Assembly: GCA_903919315.1 (NCBI GenBank)
Contig: CAIXHP010000008.1
Location: 1 to 64,000, forward strand
Source of the DNA: an uncultured Pseudomonadota bacterium
GTDB taxonomy: Bacteria > Pseudomonadota > Alphaproteobacteria > UBA9219
Direction of reading: 5' to 3'
DNA: 64,000 nt
Shown here piece after piece: positions 8,346 to 19,192 of the stretch (position 1 is the first letter of the stretch; the number at the start of each line of letters is the position of its first letter). The notes under the pieces are model-generated. The model had not been told where the DNA came from. It saw only the letters and a program-made list of their open reading frames with translations, and made no database searches. The position numbers and the translations under genes are program-made.

Positions 8346-9776
8346 TCAGGCTTTGGAGAGGCGGTCGACACGGCGGTAGATGTCGTCGAACCGGACGATG
8401 TCGTCTTCGTCCAGATAGTCGCCCGACTGAACCTCGATCATAAAAAGCGGCATTTTGCCGGGGTTTTCCAGCCGGTGCGGTGTGCCCAGCGGGATGTAGG
8501 CGGTTTCGTTGGGGCCGAGGATGCTGGTTTCGTTTCCGCGCGTGACTTTGGCGGTGCCGCTGACCACCACCCAATGTTCGGCGCGGTGGTGGTGCATTTG
8601 CAGGCTGAGCTTGCCTTCAGGCTTGACCATGATGAGCTTGACCAAAAACCGGTCGCCGCCGTCCAGCTTTTCGTAATAGCCCCATGGCCGCCAGATGCGT
8701 TCGTGGCTGTGTTCCTCGCTGCGGTTTTCGCGGCGCAGGTGGCTGACGATGTCGCGGACTTCCTCGGCGCGGCTCATGTCGGCGACCAGCAGCGCGTCGG
8801 CGGTTTCCACCACCACGACGTTGTCGAGGCCTAGCACGGCGGTCAGGCGGTGTTCACTGCGGATGTAGGAGTTGCTGACATCGCGCAGCACCACGTCGCC
8901 GCAGGCGACGTTGTTGGCGGAATCCTTGGTGCCAAGCTGCCACAGAGCGGGCCAGCCGCCGATGTCGCTCCAGCCGAAATCGACCGGAACCACACCGGCC
9001 TTGTCGGTTTTTTCCATGAGGGCGTAGTCGACCGACAGGTTGGGCGATTGCGCGAAGCTTTCTTCATCGAGGCGCAAAAAGTCGTCGTCGCGGCGGCCCA
9101 GATTCAGGGCTTTGCGGCAGGCCGAGGCCATTTTGGGCTGCAGGCGCTCCAACTCGGCCAGATACAGATCGGCGCGGAAGATGAAGATGCCGGAATTCCA
9201 GAGGTAGTTACCGTTTGCAAGGTAAGATTCCGCCGTGGCGGCATCGGGCTTTTCCTTGAAGCTGGCGACGGCGTGGGCGGAGGTTGATTCGATTTTCGCG
9301 CCCAGTTCGATGTAGCCAAAGCCGGTGTGGGCCGCCGTGGGGCGGATGCCCAAGGTCATGAGGCGTCCCTTGGCGGCCTGTTCGGCGGCGCGGCGAATTG
9401 CGTCCTGAAAGGCGGCGGCATCCGCGATGAAGTGGTCGGCGGGCATGGCGACCAGAACGGTGTTGGCGGGGTCTTTGGTCCAGAGGGCGGGGATGGCCAG
9501 TGCCGGAGCCGTGCTGCGCCCCATCGGTTCGAGGACGATCAGGGACGGATCGATGGACGCTTCGCGCAACTGCTCGGCGATGATGAAGCGTTGATCCGCG
9601 TTGCAGATGATGACGGGGGCAAGGATGTCGCCGTCCGTCGGCAGGCGCTGGGCCGTCTGTTGCAACAGCGTTCCCTTGCCGCACAGCTCTTGCAGTTGTT
9701 TGGGATGTCCGGCGCGGGACATGGGCCACAATCTTGTGCCTGCTCCGCCCGACAGAATGACCGGCAATATCCGCAT
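8346..9776 (-). CDS. manC: Mannose-1-phosphate guanylyltransferase / mannose-6-phosphate isomerase
   Basis: The 476-residue bifunctional enzyme makes GDP-mannose from mannose-1-phosphate and GTP and can also interconvert mannose-6-phosphate and fructose-6-phosphate. The N-terminal nucleotidyltransferase half opens with VILSGGAGTRLWPMSR and has FKEKPDAATAESYL and WNSGIFIFRA. The C-terminal cupin isomerase half has RPWGYYEKLDGGDRFLVK and the metal-binding HHHRAEHWVVVSG. The start at 9776 (MRILPVILSGG) is chosen because the 898-residue ORF upstream runs antisense through gmd. It is divergent from gmd, which uses its product. Confidence 0.95.
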   Translation of the reverse strand: MRILPVILSGGAGTRLWPMSRAGHPKQLQELCGKGTLLQQTAQRLPTDGDILAPVIICNADQRFIIAEQLREASIDPSLIVLEPMGRSTAPALAIPALWTKDPANTVLVAMPADHFIADAAAFQDAIRRAAEQAAKGRLMTLGIRPTAAHTGFGYIELGAKIESTSAHAVASFKEKPDAATAESYLANGNYLWNSGIFIFRADLYLAELERLQPKMASACRKALNLGRRDDDFLRLDEESFAQSPNLSVDYALMEKTDKAGVVPVDFGWSDIGGWPALWQLGTKDSANNVACGDVVLRDVSNSYIRSEHRLTAVLGLDNVVVVETADALLVADMSRAEEVRDIVSHLRRENRSEEHSHERIWRPWGYYEKLDGGDRFLVKLIMVKPEGKLSLQMHHHRAEHWVVVSGTAKVTRGNETSILGPNETAYIPLGTPHRLENPGKMPLFMIEVQSGDYLDEDDIVRFDDIYRRVDRLSKA

Positions 9777-11018
<1,242 letters not shown>

Positions 11019-11057
11019 GCCTTTCTGGCCGTGCCGGATCAAGTTTCAGGAGTGAGT

Positions 11058-11993
11058 ATGCAACCCGATGATGTCTTACTGGTAACGGGCGGTTCCGGGT
11101 TGGTCGGCGCCAATCTGGTTGCTCATTTGCGACAGGCCGGATTCACGAAGGTCGTCGCGCCGCGTCAGGAGGATTGCGATTTCACGGATCGCAAGGCGAC
11201 CCTTGATTTCTTTGCCGCCGCGCGGCCCGTCTATGTGTTCCATATGGCGGGTTATGTGCGCGGCATTATGGGCAACATGCGGCATCAGGCCGAAGCGTGG
11301 CTTAACAACACGCTGATCAACACGCATGTGGTCGAGGCCAGCCATAAGGCGGGCGTTAAGAAGATCGTCGCGATGGGTACGGTGGCGATGTATCCCGATC
11401 CCCTGCCGAGCAATCCGTTGCGCGAGGACACGATCTGGCAGGGCGCGCCGCACGGCTCGGAGTATGGCTATGCGCAGGCCAAGCGCGGCATGCTGGCGCA
11501 GTTGCAGGTTTATAATGACAGCTATGGGCTGGATTATGCTTGCGTTCTCAGCACCAATCTTTATGGCCCGCATGACAGGTTCGATATTGAAACGGGTCAT
11601 GTCGTGCCTTCCTTGATCAAGAAATTCTATGATGCCAAGCAAGGCGGCGGTACGGTCACGGTTTGGGGCGACGGTTCCGCGCAACGCGATTTCATTTATG
11701 TGAAGGATGCGGCGCGAGCGCTGCAGCTGATCATGGACAAGGTTTCCGGGACGGTGAATCTCGCCACGGGCGTTACGCGCCGCATTCGCGAAGCCGTGGA
11801 TATTCTGGCGGCTCATACGGGGTTGCAGGACAGGGTGGTGTGGGATTCCAGCAAGCCCAACGGCCAGTTGTTCCGCGCCTATGATGTCAGCCGGTTGCAG
11901 CAGGCCGGGTTCGCGTGTCAAAGCACGTTGGAACAGGCGCTGGCTGAGACGTATGACTGGTATGCCGCGAACGCTTTGACGGCACGACATTAG
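11058..11993 (+). CDS. fcl: GDP-L-fucose synthase-like epimerase/reductase
   Basis: This 311-residue NAD(P)-dependent SDR uses GDP-4-keto-6-deoxymannose, the product of the preceding gene, to make GDP-L-fucose or a related 6-deoxyhexose. The Rossmann motif is VTGGSGLVGANLV. The active site has MGTVAMYPDP and YGYAQAKRG (Tyr-x3-Lys). The segment LSTNLYGPHDRFDIETGHVV is characteristic of Fcl, as is WGDGSAQRDFIYV. AGGAG five bases before ATG 11058 fixes the start. Simple reductases such as Rmd are less likely, given the LYGPHD block. Confidence 0.85.
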   Translation: MQPDDVLLVTGGSGLVGANLVAHLRQAGFTKVVAPRQEDCDFTDRKATLDFFAAARPVYVFHMAGYVRGIMGNMRHQAEAWLNNTLINTHVVEASHKAGVKKIVAMGTVAMYPDPLPSNPLREDTIWQGAPHGSEYGYAQAKRGMLAQLQVYNDSYGLDYACVLSTNLYGPHDRFDIETGHVVPSLIKKFYDAKQGGGTVTVWGDGSAQRDFIYVKDAARALQLIMDKVSGTVNLATGVTRRIREAVDILAAHTGLQDRVVWDSSKPNGQLFRAYDVSRLQQAGFACQSTLEQALAETYDWYAANALTARH

Positions 11994-12007
11994 AGGGGAT
12001 TCGCTCC

Positions 12008-14011
12008 ATGGCCGATTCGCAGGAAGTCGTCGAAACCGCGCGTTTTGCTAAGCCGGAGGGGCTGATCGGCGCTTTCGGCGTGGTGCGGTTGTGGCCGGGC
12101 ATCAACAACGCCGAGGTCGAGGTCATTGAACGGCTCAAATTGGCGGCGAGAAAGCTGGGGCTGACCTGCGTCGAGATTTCGCCCAATGGGTGCCGCGCCG
12201 ACTCGCCCAATGTGCGCGTGACGCATGAGGATCTCGACTTTGTCCTGCACCTGCATTACGAAACGCCCAAGGCCTATGACATCTTTTCGTTCGTGGCGTT
12301 ATGGAATCCGCTGCGCTTTTACTACGATTACCGCGAGGGCGCGTACCGGAAGTTTTCGGATCATTTGCTGTCGCACGACGATTTTTTGAGCTGCGATTCG
12401 CCGGGTGCGGACGATCATGTGCGCCGGATGATTTTGCGCGACCCGTCGCGTTTGCCGCCCGCCTTTACGTTGTTTCATTCATTGGCGGAGCCGATTTTGC
12501 CGCCTTCGCTCGGCGCGATGAAGCTGTTCTATGTCGGCATCAACTGGGAGCGGCTGGGGCGCCAAAAATCGCGGCATCAGGAATTGCTGGATAGGCTCGA
12601 CAAGTCCGGCGACCTGCGGATCTATGGGCCTGATGTGTTTCTTGGCGTTAAGGTTTGGGCGGGTTTCAAAAGTTATATCGGCGAAATTCCGTTCGATGGC
12701 GTGTCGATTGTCCAGGAAATCGCGGCGGCGGGCATCAGTCTGGTGCTGTCGTCGGAGGCGCATAAGGAATCCGCGCTCATGTCGAGCCGTTTGTTCGAAA
12801 GCCTTGCGGCGGGCGCTGTGATTATCTGCGACGAGAATCCCTTTGCGCGTAAGCATTTCGGCGACACGCTGCTTTACATCGATACCACGACGACACCGGA
12901 GGAAACGCATCAGCAGATTCGCGAGCATTTGCGCTGGATCAAGGCGAACCAGCGCGAGGCCGTGGCGATGGCGGCGCGGGCGCAGGCTCTTTTCCGCGCG
13001 AAATTCACGATGGATCGCAGTCTGGCCGAACTTTACACTGGCTTTCCCGAACGGCGGGAAACGTTGGCGCGGTTGAAGAAACCAGAGGCCACGCCTCCCG
13101 TGACGTTGTTCCTTATGCTGCCTTCCTATGATGCGGCGACGCTGCAACGTCACATCGACAGTGTGTCGACGCAGACCTATCCCAACCTGACCTGCGTTCT
13201 TCTTGTGGATGGTTTTACGCAGGAGAAATTGGGGGCGCGAATTCAAAAGCAACTAAGGGAATGCCGTGTGCCGGTCGAGTTGCTCCGCGTGGATTTTGGG
13301 CCGCGCGATCGGCGCGGCCGCTTCGGGAAGCGGCTCCGTTTCGGTTTGGTTGTGCAAGAATTGCTGAGGGCTTTGCCGCCGGACGCTTTGTTCTGCATTG
13401 TCGGGGAGCGGGAACAGCTTTTCGCCGATCATGTGACGACGTTGGTGAAAACTCTTGCCGGATCGACGGCGGCTTCGGCTTGTGCGTTCTCTGTGTTGCG
13501 AACGGATAACACAGGTACGGATTCCTATGAGGTTCAGGATGGTGTCGATGTCTTTGGGCATGTGCCCGGCGCGCCATTTGGCGCGGCGCGCTTTCTGATC
13601 CGGAGACCTGCCAACGACGAGGAACTGGCGTGTGTGTTGCCGTGGCTCGACAGCAAGGCGCTTGCTTTGTTGGTGGCGCAGGCGGATTGCGTTTTGACGC
13701 GCCGCGCGACGCTGCTGCATGTCGTGGACTCGGCGGCTGAGAGGAAGGAAGCGGCAGCGGCGGGTTTCGAGGATGAGATCATGCGCGATTTCCTGCCCTC
13801 GGCGCGGTGTGCTGGGGCCGGAGCGATCAGGTCACGGAAAACTTCGGCTTCTGTCGATCCGCTGAGCCTGCTGTCGATCAGCGATATGCCCAACGACAAG
13901 CGCCGAATGATCTTGCGCGAACTTTTTGTCGCTTTGCCGATGCCGACCTTGGTTCGCAGGGGCATTTTGTGGGCGTATCGCCAGATGCGCCGCCTCGCGC
14001 CGCCTTATTGA
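12008..14011 (+). CDS. Two-domain glycosyltransferase (CgeB-like GT-B half plus GT-A-like half)
   Basis: The product has 667 residues and no membrane segments. The N-terminal half (about 20-350) ends with SRLFESLAAGAVIICDENPFA, the nucleotide-sugar-binding block of CgeB/Glyco_trans_1-2 proteins. The second half (about 365-600) begins VTLFLMLPSYDAATLQRHID and QTYPNLTCVLLVDGF, like the start of a GT2 (GT-A) domain, although the usual DxD is not obvious. It follows fcl by 14 bases, with GAGGGG before the ATG, and so is part of the gmd-fcl operon. It is a good candidate for transferring the GDP-deoxyhexose to the growing glycan. Acceptor and linkage are unknown. Confidence 0.7.
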   Translation: MADSQEVVETARFAKPEGLIGAFGVVRLWPGINNAEVEVIERLKLAARKLGLTCVEISPNGCRADSPNVRVTHEDLDFVLHLHYETPKAYDIFSFVALWNPLRFYYDYREGAYRKFSDHLLSHDDFLSCDSPGADDHVRRMILRDPSRLPPAFTLFHSLAEPILPPSLGAMKLFYVGINWERLGRQKSRHQELLDRLDKSGDLRIYGPDVFLGVKVWAGFKSYIGEIPFDGVSIVQEIAAAGISLVLSSEAHKESALMSSRLFESLAAGAVIICDENPFARKHFGDTLLYIDTTTTPEETHQQIREHLRWIKANQREAVAMAARAQALFRAKFTMDRSLAELYTGFPERRETLARLKKPEATPPVTLFLMLPSYDAATLQRHIDSVSTQTYPNLTCVLLVDGFTQEKLGARIQKQLRECRVPVELLRVDFGPRDRRGRFGKRLRFGLVVQELLRALPPDALFCIVGEREQLFADHVTTLVKTLAGSTAASACAFSVLRTDNTGTDSYEVQDGVDVFGHVPGAPFGAARFLIRRPANDEELACVLPWLDSKALALLVAQADCVLTRRATLLHVVDSAAERKEAAAAGFEDEIMRDFLPSARCAGAGAIRSRKTSASVDPLSLLSISDMPNDKRRMILRELFVALPMPTLVRRGILWAYRQMRRLAPPY

Positions 14012-14020
14012 GCGGTTCCG

Positions 14021-15724
14021 TCAGGCGGGGCGCACGGTGATGTTCTGACAGATCAGGGATAGGTTCCGCGTGTCACCTTGTGGGGCGGATGCCTGGGCGG
14101 CTTTTAACCACAGCAGCGTTGCCGGGTGGGTGAGGTGCGTCCGGGACACGTTGATGGTGACTTCAATTTGCTGCGCGGCGGGAATCTTGGCCGTGGCGAG
14201 GATCGTGTCGCCAGTGCCGATGGTCACGGCCTGATCGGGGCACCCGGCGTGGGTGGCGAGGCGCAGGCTAAGAGAACAGGAGCGCGTCAGGGCGAGGCGC
14301 AGGATGGCTTTGGGGCCGTCGATCCAGCGGTAGCTTGCGTTGCCCCCGTGTTCGCAGAAGCTCCAACCGTCACCGAAACGGCGGCTGTCGTTGAAGTCGA
14401 TGGCTTCGTCTTGTCCCGACTGTCCCAGCGGCGGGCCGATGAAGGATTCCAGCTTTGCGTTCGCTTCCGCCACGATGGCGGCGGCGGTGTCGTTTGGCGC
14501 TGCGTAGGGCTGGTCGTAGTAGCCGTCCGCGCCGCGTTGCCGCCAATGCTCAAGCCGTCCCGACAGATAGGCATCGAGCCAGCCCGGTTGTTCGAACAGG
14601 CGGGCGGGAATGCAATAGTGGAAGACGAGCCATGCGGCTTCGGCCCGCGTGTCGGCGGGCGGGGCTTGCAACAGCGCGGGGATGGATTTGGAGGTCTCCG
14701 CTTGCGCGAAGCGGTTGAGTTGGCTCTTTCCAAGCGCGATCAAGGGCTTGCCGAGGAATGTGGATTGCCAACCTAAAGTCGAGCTGACGGTCGCGAGGGC
14801 ATCGGCGTAGGGCAGGAGGTGCTGCGACACGCCTTCGCGGCCCAGAAAATCGGGGCGGTGGATGAAGTTGGGGAAGCGTTCGCGCAGCCACGCCACTTCG
14901 TCGTCGCGCAGAGGCGCGGTGTTGGGGTGCTGGCCCAGCAAGACCGCGCAGTCCGCAGGCGCGTGGTTCAGGACATCGAGCGCGAGGTGGAAGGGCGAAC
15001 GGTAGGCGCAGGCCGCGTCGAACGAGAAATGGCCGCAGACCTGTGTCGCGACAAGAATGGTCTTGCGAAACGGCGCGAGCTGTTCGGCCAGATCCGTGTA
15101 GGGGTCGATGGCCGGGAACAGATCGGTGTAATAGGCGCGCAACGGCTCGATGGCGGCCAAGGCTTCCGGATGGCGGCTTTGGGCGGCAAAGCGGGCGGGC
15201 CATGAGGCTTGATGCAGGCCGCAGGGGTCGAGGTAGTAGGTCAGCGGGTAGGGTGCCCGCGTGAACAGGCCGGACTCGCGGTGCAGGATCAGCGCGTCGG
15301 GGAAGAGGGCGCGCAGGAACGGGGTCGGCACCCATGCGACGATGATGTCGGGCTTAAAGCCGTTCAACGCGGCGGCGACTAAGTCGCTGTAGTGGCGGCA
15401 GAGGTCTGAGGCGAGACGCTGGCGGGGATGTTCCGGCGGTTGGAGGGGCTTTGCGCCGTCAAAGTGGCGCTGGAACAGGGCGTTGACGTTTTCCTGCGGG
15501 TCGTCGAGGGGGGCTGTCCATGCGTCTTCGTCGACGGGGATCAGGTCGGTTGGCTCCATGCCGTTTTGCAGCGCGAGGGCGGTGAAATGGCGGTTGAGCA
15601 GCATGCGCCGTTCCCATTTCGGCCCCAGCGCCCGGTAGAGCGTCGCGTCGAGCGTGACGTGCGGTGTGCGCCACATGAAGGTGTGGTAATCCGTGACGGG
15701 GTCTTCGTAAAACAGTATGCGCAA
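14021..15724 (-). CDS. Capsular polysaccharide synthesis-type glycosyltransferase
   Basis: This is a 567-residue soluble protein. Residues about 110-350 resemble Capsule_synth/KDO-transferase-like GT-B enzymes. The strongest block is LPYADALATVSSTLGWQSTF followed by LGKPLIALGKSQ, matching the nucleotide-binding motif in which a Ser-Ser-x2-Gly precedes a conserved Gly-Lys-Pro. The C-terminal 130 residues are rich in beta strands (SCSLSLRLATHAG, QIEVTINVSRTHL) and look like a separate carbohydrate-binding or jelly-roll module. It converges on the CgeB-like gene and is 27 bases after the epimerase gene on the same strand. Sugar specificity cannot be told. Confidence 0.65.
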   Translation of the reverse strand: MRILFYEDPVTDYHTFMWRTPHVTLDATLYRALGPKWERRMLLNRHFTALALQNGMEPTDLIPVDEDAWTAPLDDPQENVNALFQRHFDGAKPLQPPEHPRQRLASDLCRHYSDLVAAALNGFKPDIIVAWVPTPFLRALFPDALILHRESGLFTRAPYPLTYYLDPCGLHQASWPARFAAQSRHPEALAAIEPLRAYYTDLFPAIDPYTDLAEQLAPFRKTILVATQVCGHFSFDAACAYRSPFHLALDVLNHAPADCAVLLGQHPNTAPLRDDEVAWLRERFPNFIHRPDFLGREGVSQHLLPYADALATVSSTLGWQSTFLGKPLIALGKSQLNRFAQAETSKSIPALLQAPPADTRAEAAWLVFHYCIPARLFEQPGWLDAYLSGRLEHWRQRGADGYYDQPYAAPNDTAAAIVAEANAKLESFIGPPLGQSGQDEAIDFNDSRRFGDGWSFCEHGGNASYRWIDGPKAILRLALTRSCSLSLRLATHAGCPDQAVTIGTGDTILATAKIPAAQQIEVTINVSRTHLTHPATLLWLKAAQASAPQGDTRNLSLICQNITVRPA

Positions 15725-15751
15725 AATAGGCCTCTCGTGTGTGCGCGTGGG

Positions 15752-16693
15752 TCAGGACGCGAGAATGAAATTCATCTCTTCGACGATAGCGTCGCGCGAG
15801 GTGTAGCGCGGGCGGTAGCCCAAGGCTTCGGCGCGGCGGCTTTCGGAATAGTAGTAGGGTTTGCGGCCTGTGGCATGCACGGCGTTGATGCTCGGGGTGA
15901 TTTCGACTTTGAGGCCGAAGCGTTCTTGCAACGCGCGCAGCAGCTCTTTTTTGCCGATGGGGGCGAGGCTGTAGACATCGAGGGCTTGGTTGGTGCCCGG
16001 CGGCGCGGTCAGGCAGGCTTGGATCAATTGGCAGAAATCCGACGGGTGAAGAAAATCGCGATATATCTCCTGATCGTCGGTGCGGAACACGGTTTTGTTG
16101 CGGAGCGCGTTGGCGAGGTCGGCCATCAAAAAGCGCGTGCCGAGGTCAAGGCTGCGGCTGATGTAGCTGAAGATGCGCAGGTCGATGATCGTGTTTTGCG
16201 GCAGGGCGCGGTGCCGCGCTTCGGCGTAGAGTTTGGCCACGCCGTAGTAATGCTGCGGTTGCAGGTCGTTCAGGGGGACGACGGCCGCCGTGGCATCGTT
16301 GACGGGTTGTTCGTAGTCGGTGCCGTACACCGCGCCGCTGCTCATGAAAACATAGCGCGTGGCGGGGTTGGCCGCGACGTAGGCCAGCGCTTGCTGGTCG
16401 GTGGCGAGCGTCACGTCGAAGATTTCCGCGCCCATGCTTTTGGCGCGCGCCGGATCGCCGACACCGACGAAATGGAGGATGGCGGCGCAATCATGCTGGC
16501 CAAAGGCGCTGAGCGGGAAGACGGGGTGGCGCAACTGGTGCGCGGCCAGAAACGCTTCCACCTTTTCGGGCGAACGCGCGTAGAGCAGGAATTCAGGCGC
16601 GAAGGCGTTGTGCGCTTGAAGGATGAAATCCTTGGCGATCTGGCTGGTGGCTCCCAGAATGGCGATGGGGCCGGTCGGCTTGGTCTGCGGCAT
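15752..16693 (-). CDS. NAD-dependent epimerase/dehydratase family protein (extended SDR)
   Basis: The 313-residue product has a Rossmann start AILGATSQIAKDFI, an active-site serine region FMSSGAVYG and catalytic YYGVAKLYAE (Tyr-x3-Lys). The later block RDFLHPSDFCQLIQ is typical of nucleotide-sugar SDRs. The N-terminal glycine motif is loose (GATSQIA), so cofactor preference is uncertain. It may reduce or epimerise a nucleotide-linked sugar made elsewhere in this locus, but no specific reaction can be assigned. It lies 21 bases after the YfhO-like gene. Confidence 0.78.
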   Translation of the reverse strand: MPQTKPTGPIAILGATSQIAKDFILQAHNAFAPEFLLYARSPEKVEAFLAAHQLRHPVFPLSAFGQHDCAAILHFVGVGDPARAKSMGAEIFDVTLATDQQALAYVAANPATRYVFMSSGAVYGTDYEQPVNDATAAVVPLNDLQPQHYYGVAKLYAEARHRALPQNTIIDLRIFSYISRSLDLGTRFLMADLANALRNKTVFRTDDQEIYRDFLHPSDFCQLIQACLTAPPGTNQALDVYSLAPIGKKELLRALQERFGLKVEITPSINAVHATGRKPYYYSESRRAEALGYRPRYTSRDAIVEEMNFILAS

Positions 16694-16714
16694 GGCGGTT
16701 CCTGTCGGCGGTGG

Positions 16715-19129
16715 TTAGGCGCTGCGTTTGCGGGGTTTGCGCCATGATTTCGCGAAACTCCGGCCTGCGTCCACGACCAGACTGCCTCCGGCGAGCGCGA
16801 GCAGGAGGGCGTAGAGCGCGTAGAATACGAGGAAAATTTTCAGGAAGCTGTTGCTGTACAGAATCCTGACTTTGTGGTCGCCCGGTTCCAGCTGGATGCG
16901 GGCCAGGCCGTCATGATCCACAAATTCCGCCGCCGCGCCGTCGATCCGCAGGCGCGTGTGTTGGTTGGGCCAGAACAGGTAGTCCACGCTGGCGGGCGCG
17001 GCGGTTTTGATCGCGAAGGCGATGTCGCCCGCGTTGTTGGTGCTGAAGCCAGTGACGGCGGCTTGCCGATCCGCGCTTTGGACGCGGATATAGCCGTTGT
17101 CGAAGACCACGGGGTTGCCCGCGACGGGCGGGAATTTCAGGGGCGCCAAGATATAGTGGTTGGGGCCTGCGAAGCGGAAGATGCGGGCCGGGTTGCTCCG
17201 GTCGATGTATTGTTCCATCTTGGGGTCGGTGCCCTTGCTGTCTTCTTTGTAGAGGACAAAATCCGCGCCGGTGCGTTGCAGCCACGTCCAGTCGGGCTGG
17301 AAGGACAGCAGCGTTTCACCCGCGACCGGGGCGATGCCCATGCGGTTGCGGTAAAGATGGTCGGTGCCGACGTGCCAGTCGTAGCCGTAATAGCTGGACA
17401 GCTTGATGTCCTTGGCCACAAACCACGGGAAATTCTTGGGCATGAATGGCTGCGGGCCGGGCAGAAGATCGACGTATTTGGTGATCGCTTTCGTTGAATT
17501 CTGCCGCAGGTAATTCACCACGCCCGCCGTTTCCGCCGGATCAAAGGTGATGTTTTGCGCGCGCTTCATGCCAAAATGCACCGAGGGCGGATCGGTGTAG
17601 CGGTTGAGGGCGCTCAGGGACACCAGAAACATGCAGGCGGTGGCTGTGGCCACGATCGCGCGGCGGCTGCCGACGATGAGCGTGACGAGGAAGATGAAGG
17701 CCAGAAACAGCTCGACGACAAAGCCGTTGGAGATGGCGGGCGTCGTCCACGGTTGTTGCCCGACCATTTGCGCGGCGGCGACGAGGGCGAGGCCGAAGAG
17801 AACCAGCAGGACTTTCGCGACGCGCTGGCAGGGCCGCTCCATCAGTTCCTTGAGCATGAAGGCTATACCGATCATCAACGCCAGCTGCATCAGCACGAGG
17901 TAGCGCTGGTAGATGTGCATATACCCCGCGACCGGGACGAAGTGATAGACCATGTCGCTGACCGGCGAGTAGGGGCCGAAGGTCGCGAGCAACAGCAGGA
18001 CATAGGCTCCGAGCGTGGTGAAGATGATGTTGCGCGGATTTCTGAGGTTAGTCGAGGCCGGGGGCGTCGCGCTCATTTCCGGTTTGAACACCGCCATATA
18101 GATGACGAAGATCAGCACCGGAATAAGGCCCCAGAACAACGTGAATTCATAACGTTGCGTGCCGAACGACAGAGAATCGGTGAAGAGGTTCAGAAGGTTG
18201 CGGGGCGCTTCGTAGAGGGTGTGGGCCACGGCGTTCAGGGTGTTGGCCCCCGGAATGTTGGCGATTTCGACCGTGCTGTGGTAACGCACCGCCGCGATGT
18301 AGAAGGGGGTGGCGACAAGGGTTGCGATGAGCGTCGGGATGTAGGCCTTGCCGACGGCGGTCCAGCGTTTGCGCGGGGGGAGGGCTTGGTGTTCATCCAG
18401 CTCGTGCCACAGGATGAACAGCGCGGAGAGGCCGAGGCTGACCAAGGCCAGCGGCACATAGCCGCCGATGTACATCATGAAGGTGGGGGCGGACGCGATC
18501 AGGTAGGCGCGTTTTGAACCTGCCCGCGCGGCGGTGAGGCCCGCGTAGCAGGCAATCGGGAACATCCATGCGATGAGCGGGAAAGGCGGGCACCAAAAGG
18601 CGTGCAGCATTTCGACCGAAAACACATAGCCGAGCGCCACAAAGGCCGACAGCCAGAGGTCGAGGCGTAGGAATCGGCGGCCAAGACGCTGCAAGAAGAA
18701 GGCGCTGAAAAAGGCGGCGATGGCAAGGCTGCCGACATAGACCTTGGCGACGCTCAACGTCGCGATGTCCGACCATGGCACCGTGATCTTGGCCACGAGG
18801 GCGCCGAGCATGAACAACGGCTGATAGGCGGGCAGGTTGGGGCGCAGGAAGAATTCGGAGGCTCCGTTCTCCGTGAAAAAGTCGATGCCGCTGAAAATGC
18901 CGTGCCGGAGGAAGAAATTCTCAAGGGCGAACTGCGCGCCGCTTACATGCCATGCGTCGCCGTCGAAGACGTAGCTCGCCTGCTTGCCGCCGCTGTGGAA
19001 GGACTCAAAGAAGAACAGCAAGGTCGTGACAAAGGCCACCGCGAGGGCGATCCACCGGTCGCGGGTGGTTGTGGCTTTGGCGGACGGCTGCGGGGCGGGG
19101 GCGCGACGGGCGGTGTCGTCTGTTCGCAT
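16715..19129 (-). CDS. Large polytopic membrane protein, YfhO-like (GT-C type)
   Basis: The 804-residue protein has one N-terminal membrane segment (WIALAVAFVTTLLFFFESF), a loop of about 80 residues, then roughly ten further hydrophobic helices to residue 500. A long extracytoplasmic domain and a last helix near residue 775 follow. The C-terminal domain (LRIDGAAAEFV, LEPGDHKVRILYSNSFLKI) matches the pattern of YfhO-type proteins, which share the GT-C fold and are implicated in lipid-linked sugar transfer to envelope polymers. It is predicted to use a polyprenyl-phosphate sugar outside the membrane. GtrA, encoded 63 bases upstream, would supply the flipped donor. Confidence 0.7.
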   Translation of the reverse strand: MRTDDTARRAPAPQPSAKATTTRDRWIALAVAFVTTLLFFFESFHSGGKQASYVFDGDAWHVSGAQFALENFFLRHGIFSGIDFFTENGASEFFLRPNLPAYQPLFMLGALVAKITVPWSDIATLSVAKVYVGSLAIAAFFSAFFLQRLGRRFLRLDLWLSAFVALGYVFSVEMLHAFWCPPFPLIAWMFPIACYAGLTAARAGSKRAYLIASAPTFMMYIGGYVPLALVSLGLSALFILWHELDEHQALPPRKRWTAVGKAYIPTLIATLVATPFYIAAVRYHSTVEIANIPGANTLNAVAHTLYEAPRNLLNLFTDSLSFGTQRYEFTLFWGLIPVLIFVIYMAVFKPEMSATPPASTNLRNPRNIIFTTLGAYVLLLLATFGPYSPVSDMVYHFVPVAGYMHIYQRYLVLMQLALMIGIAFMLKELMERPCQRVAKVLLVLFGLALVAAAQMVGQQPWTTPAISNGFVVELFLAFIFLVTLIVGSRRAIVATATACMFLVSLSALNRYTDPPSVHFGMKRAQNITFDPAETAGVVNYLRQNSTKAITKYVDLLPGPQPFMPKNFPWFVAKDIKLSSYYGYDWHVGTDHLYRNRMGIAPVAGETLLSFQPDWTWLQRTGADFVLYKEDSKGTDPKMEQYIDRSNPARIFRFAGPNHYILAPLKFPPVAGNPVVFDNGYIRVQSADRQAAVTGFSTNNAGDIAFAIKTAAPASVDYLFWPNQHTRLRIDGAAAEFVDHDGLARIQLEPGDHKVRILYSNSFLKIFLVFYALYALLLALAGGSLVVDAGRSFAKSWRKPRKRSA

Positions 19130-19192
19130 GATCTCTCGAGGATTTTAAGGGCTGAAACGCTGGAAAGGGTATGCGGCAAGGCATCATACCAG

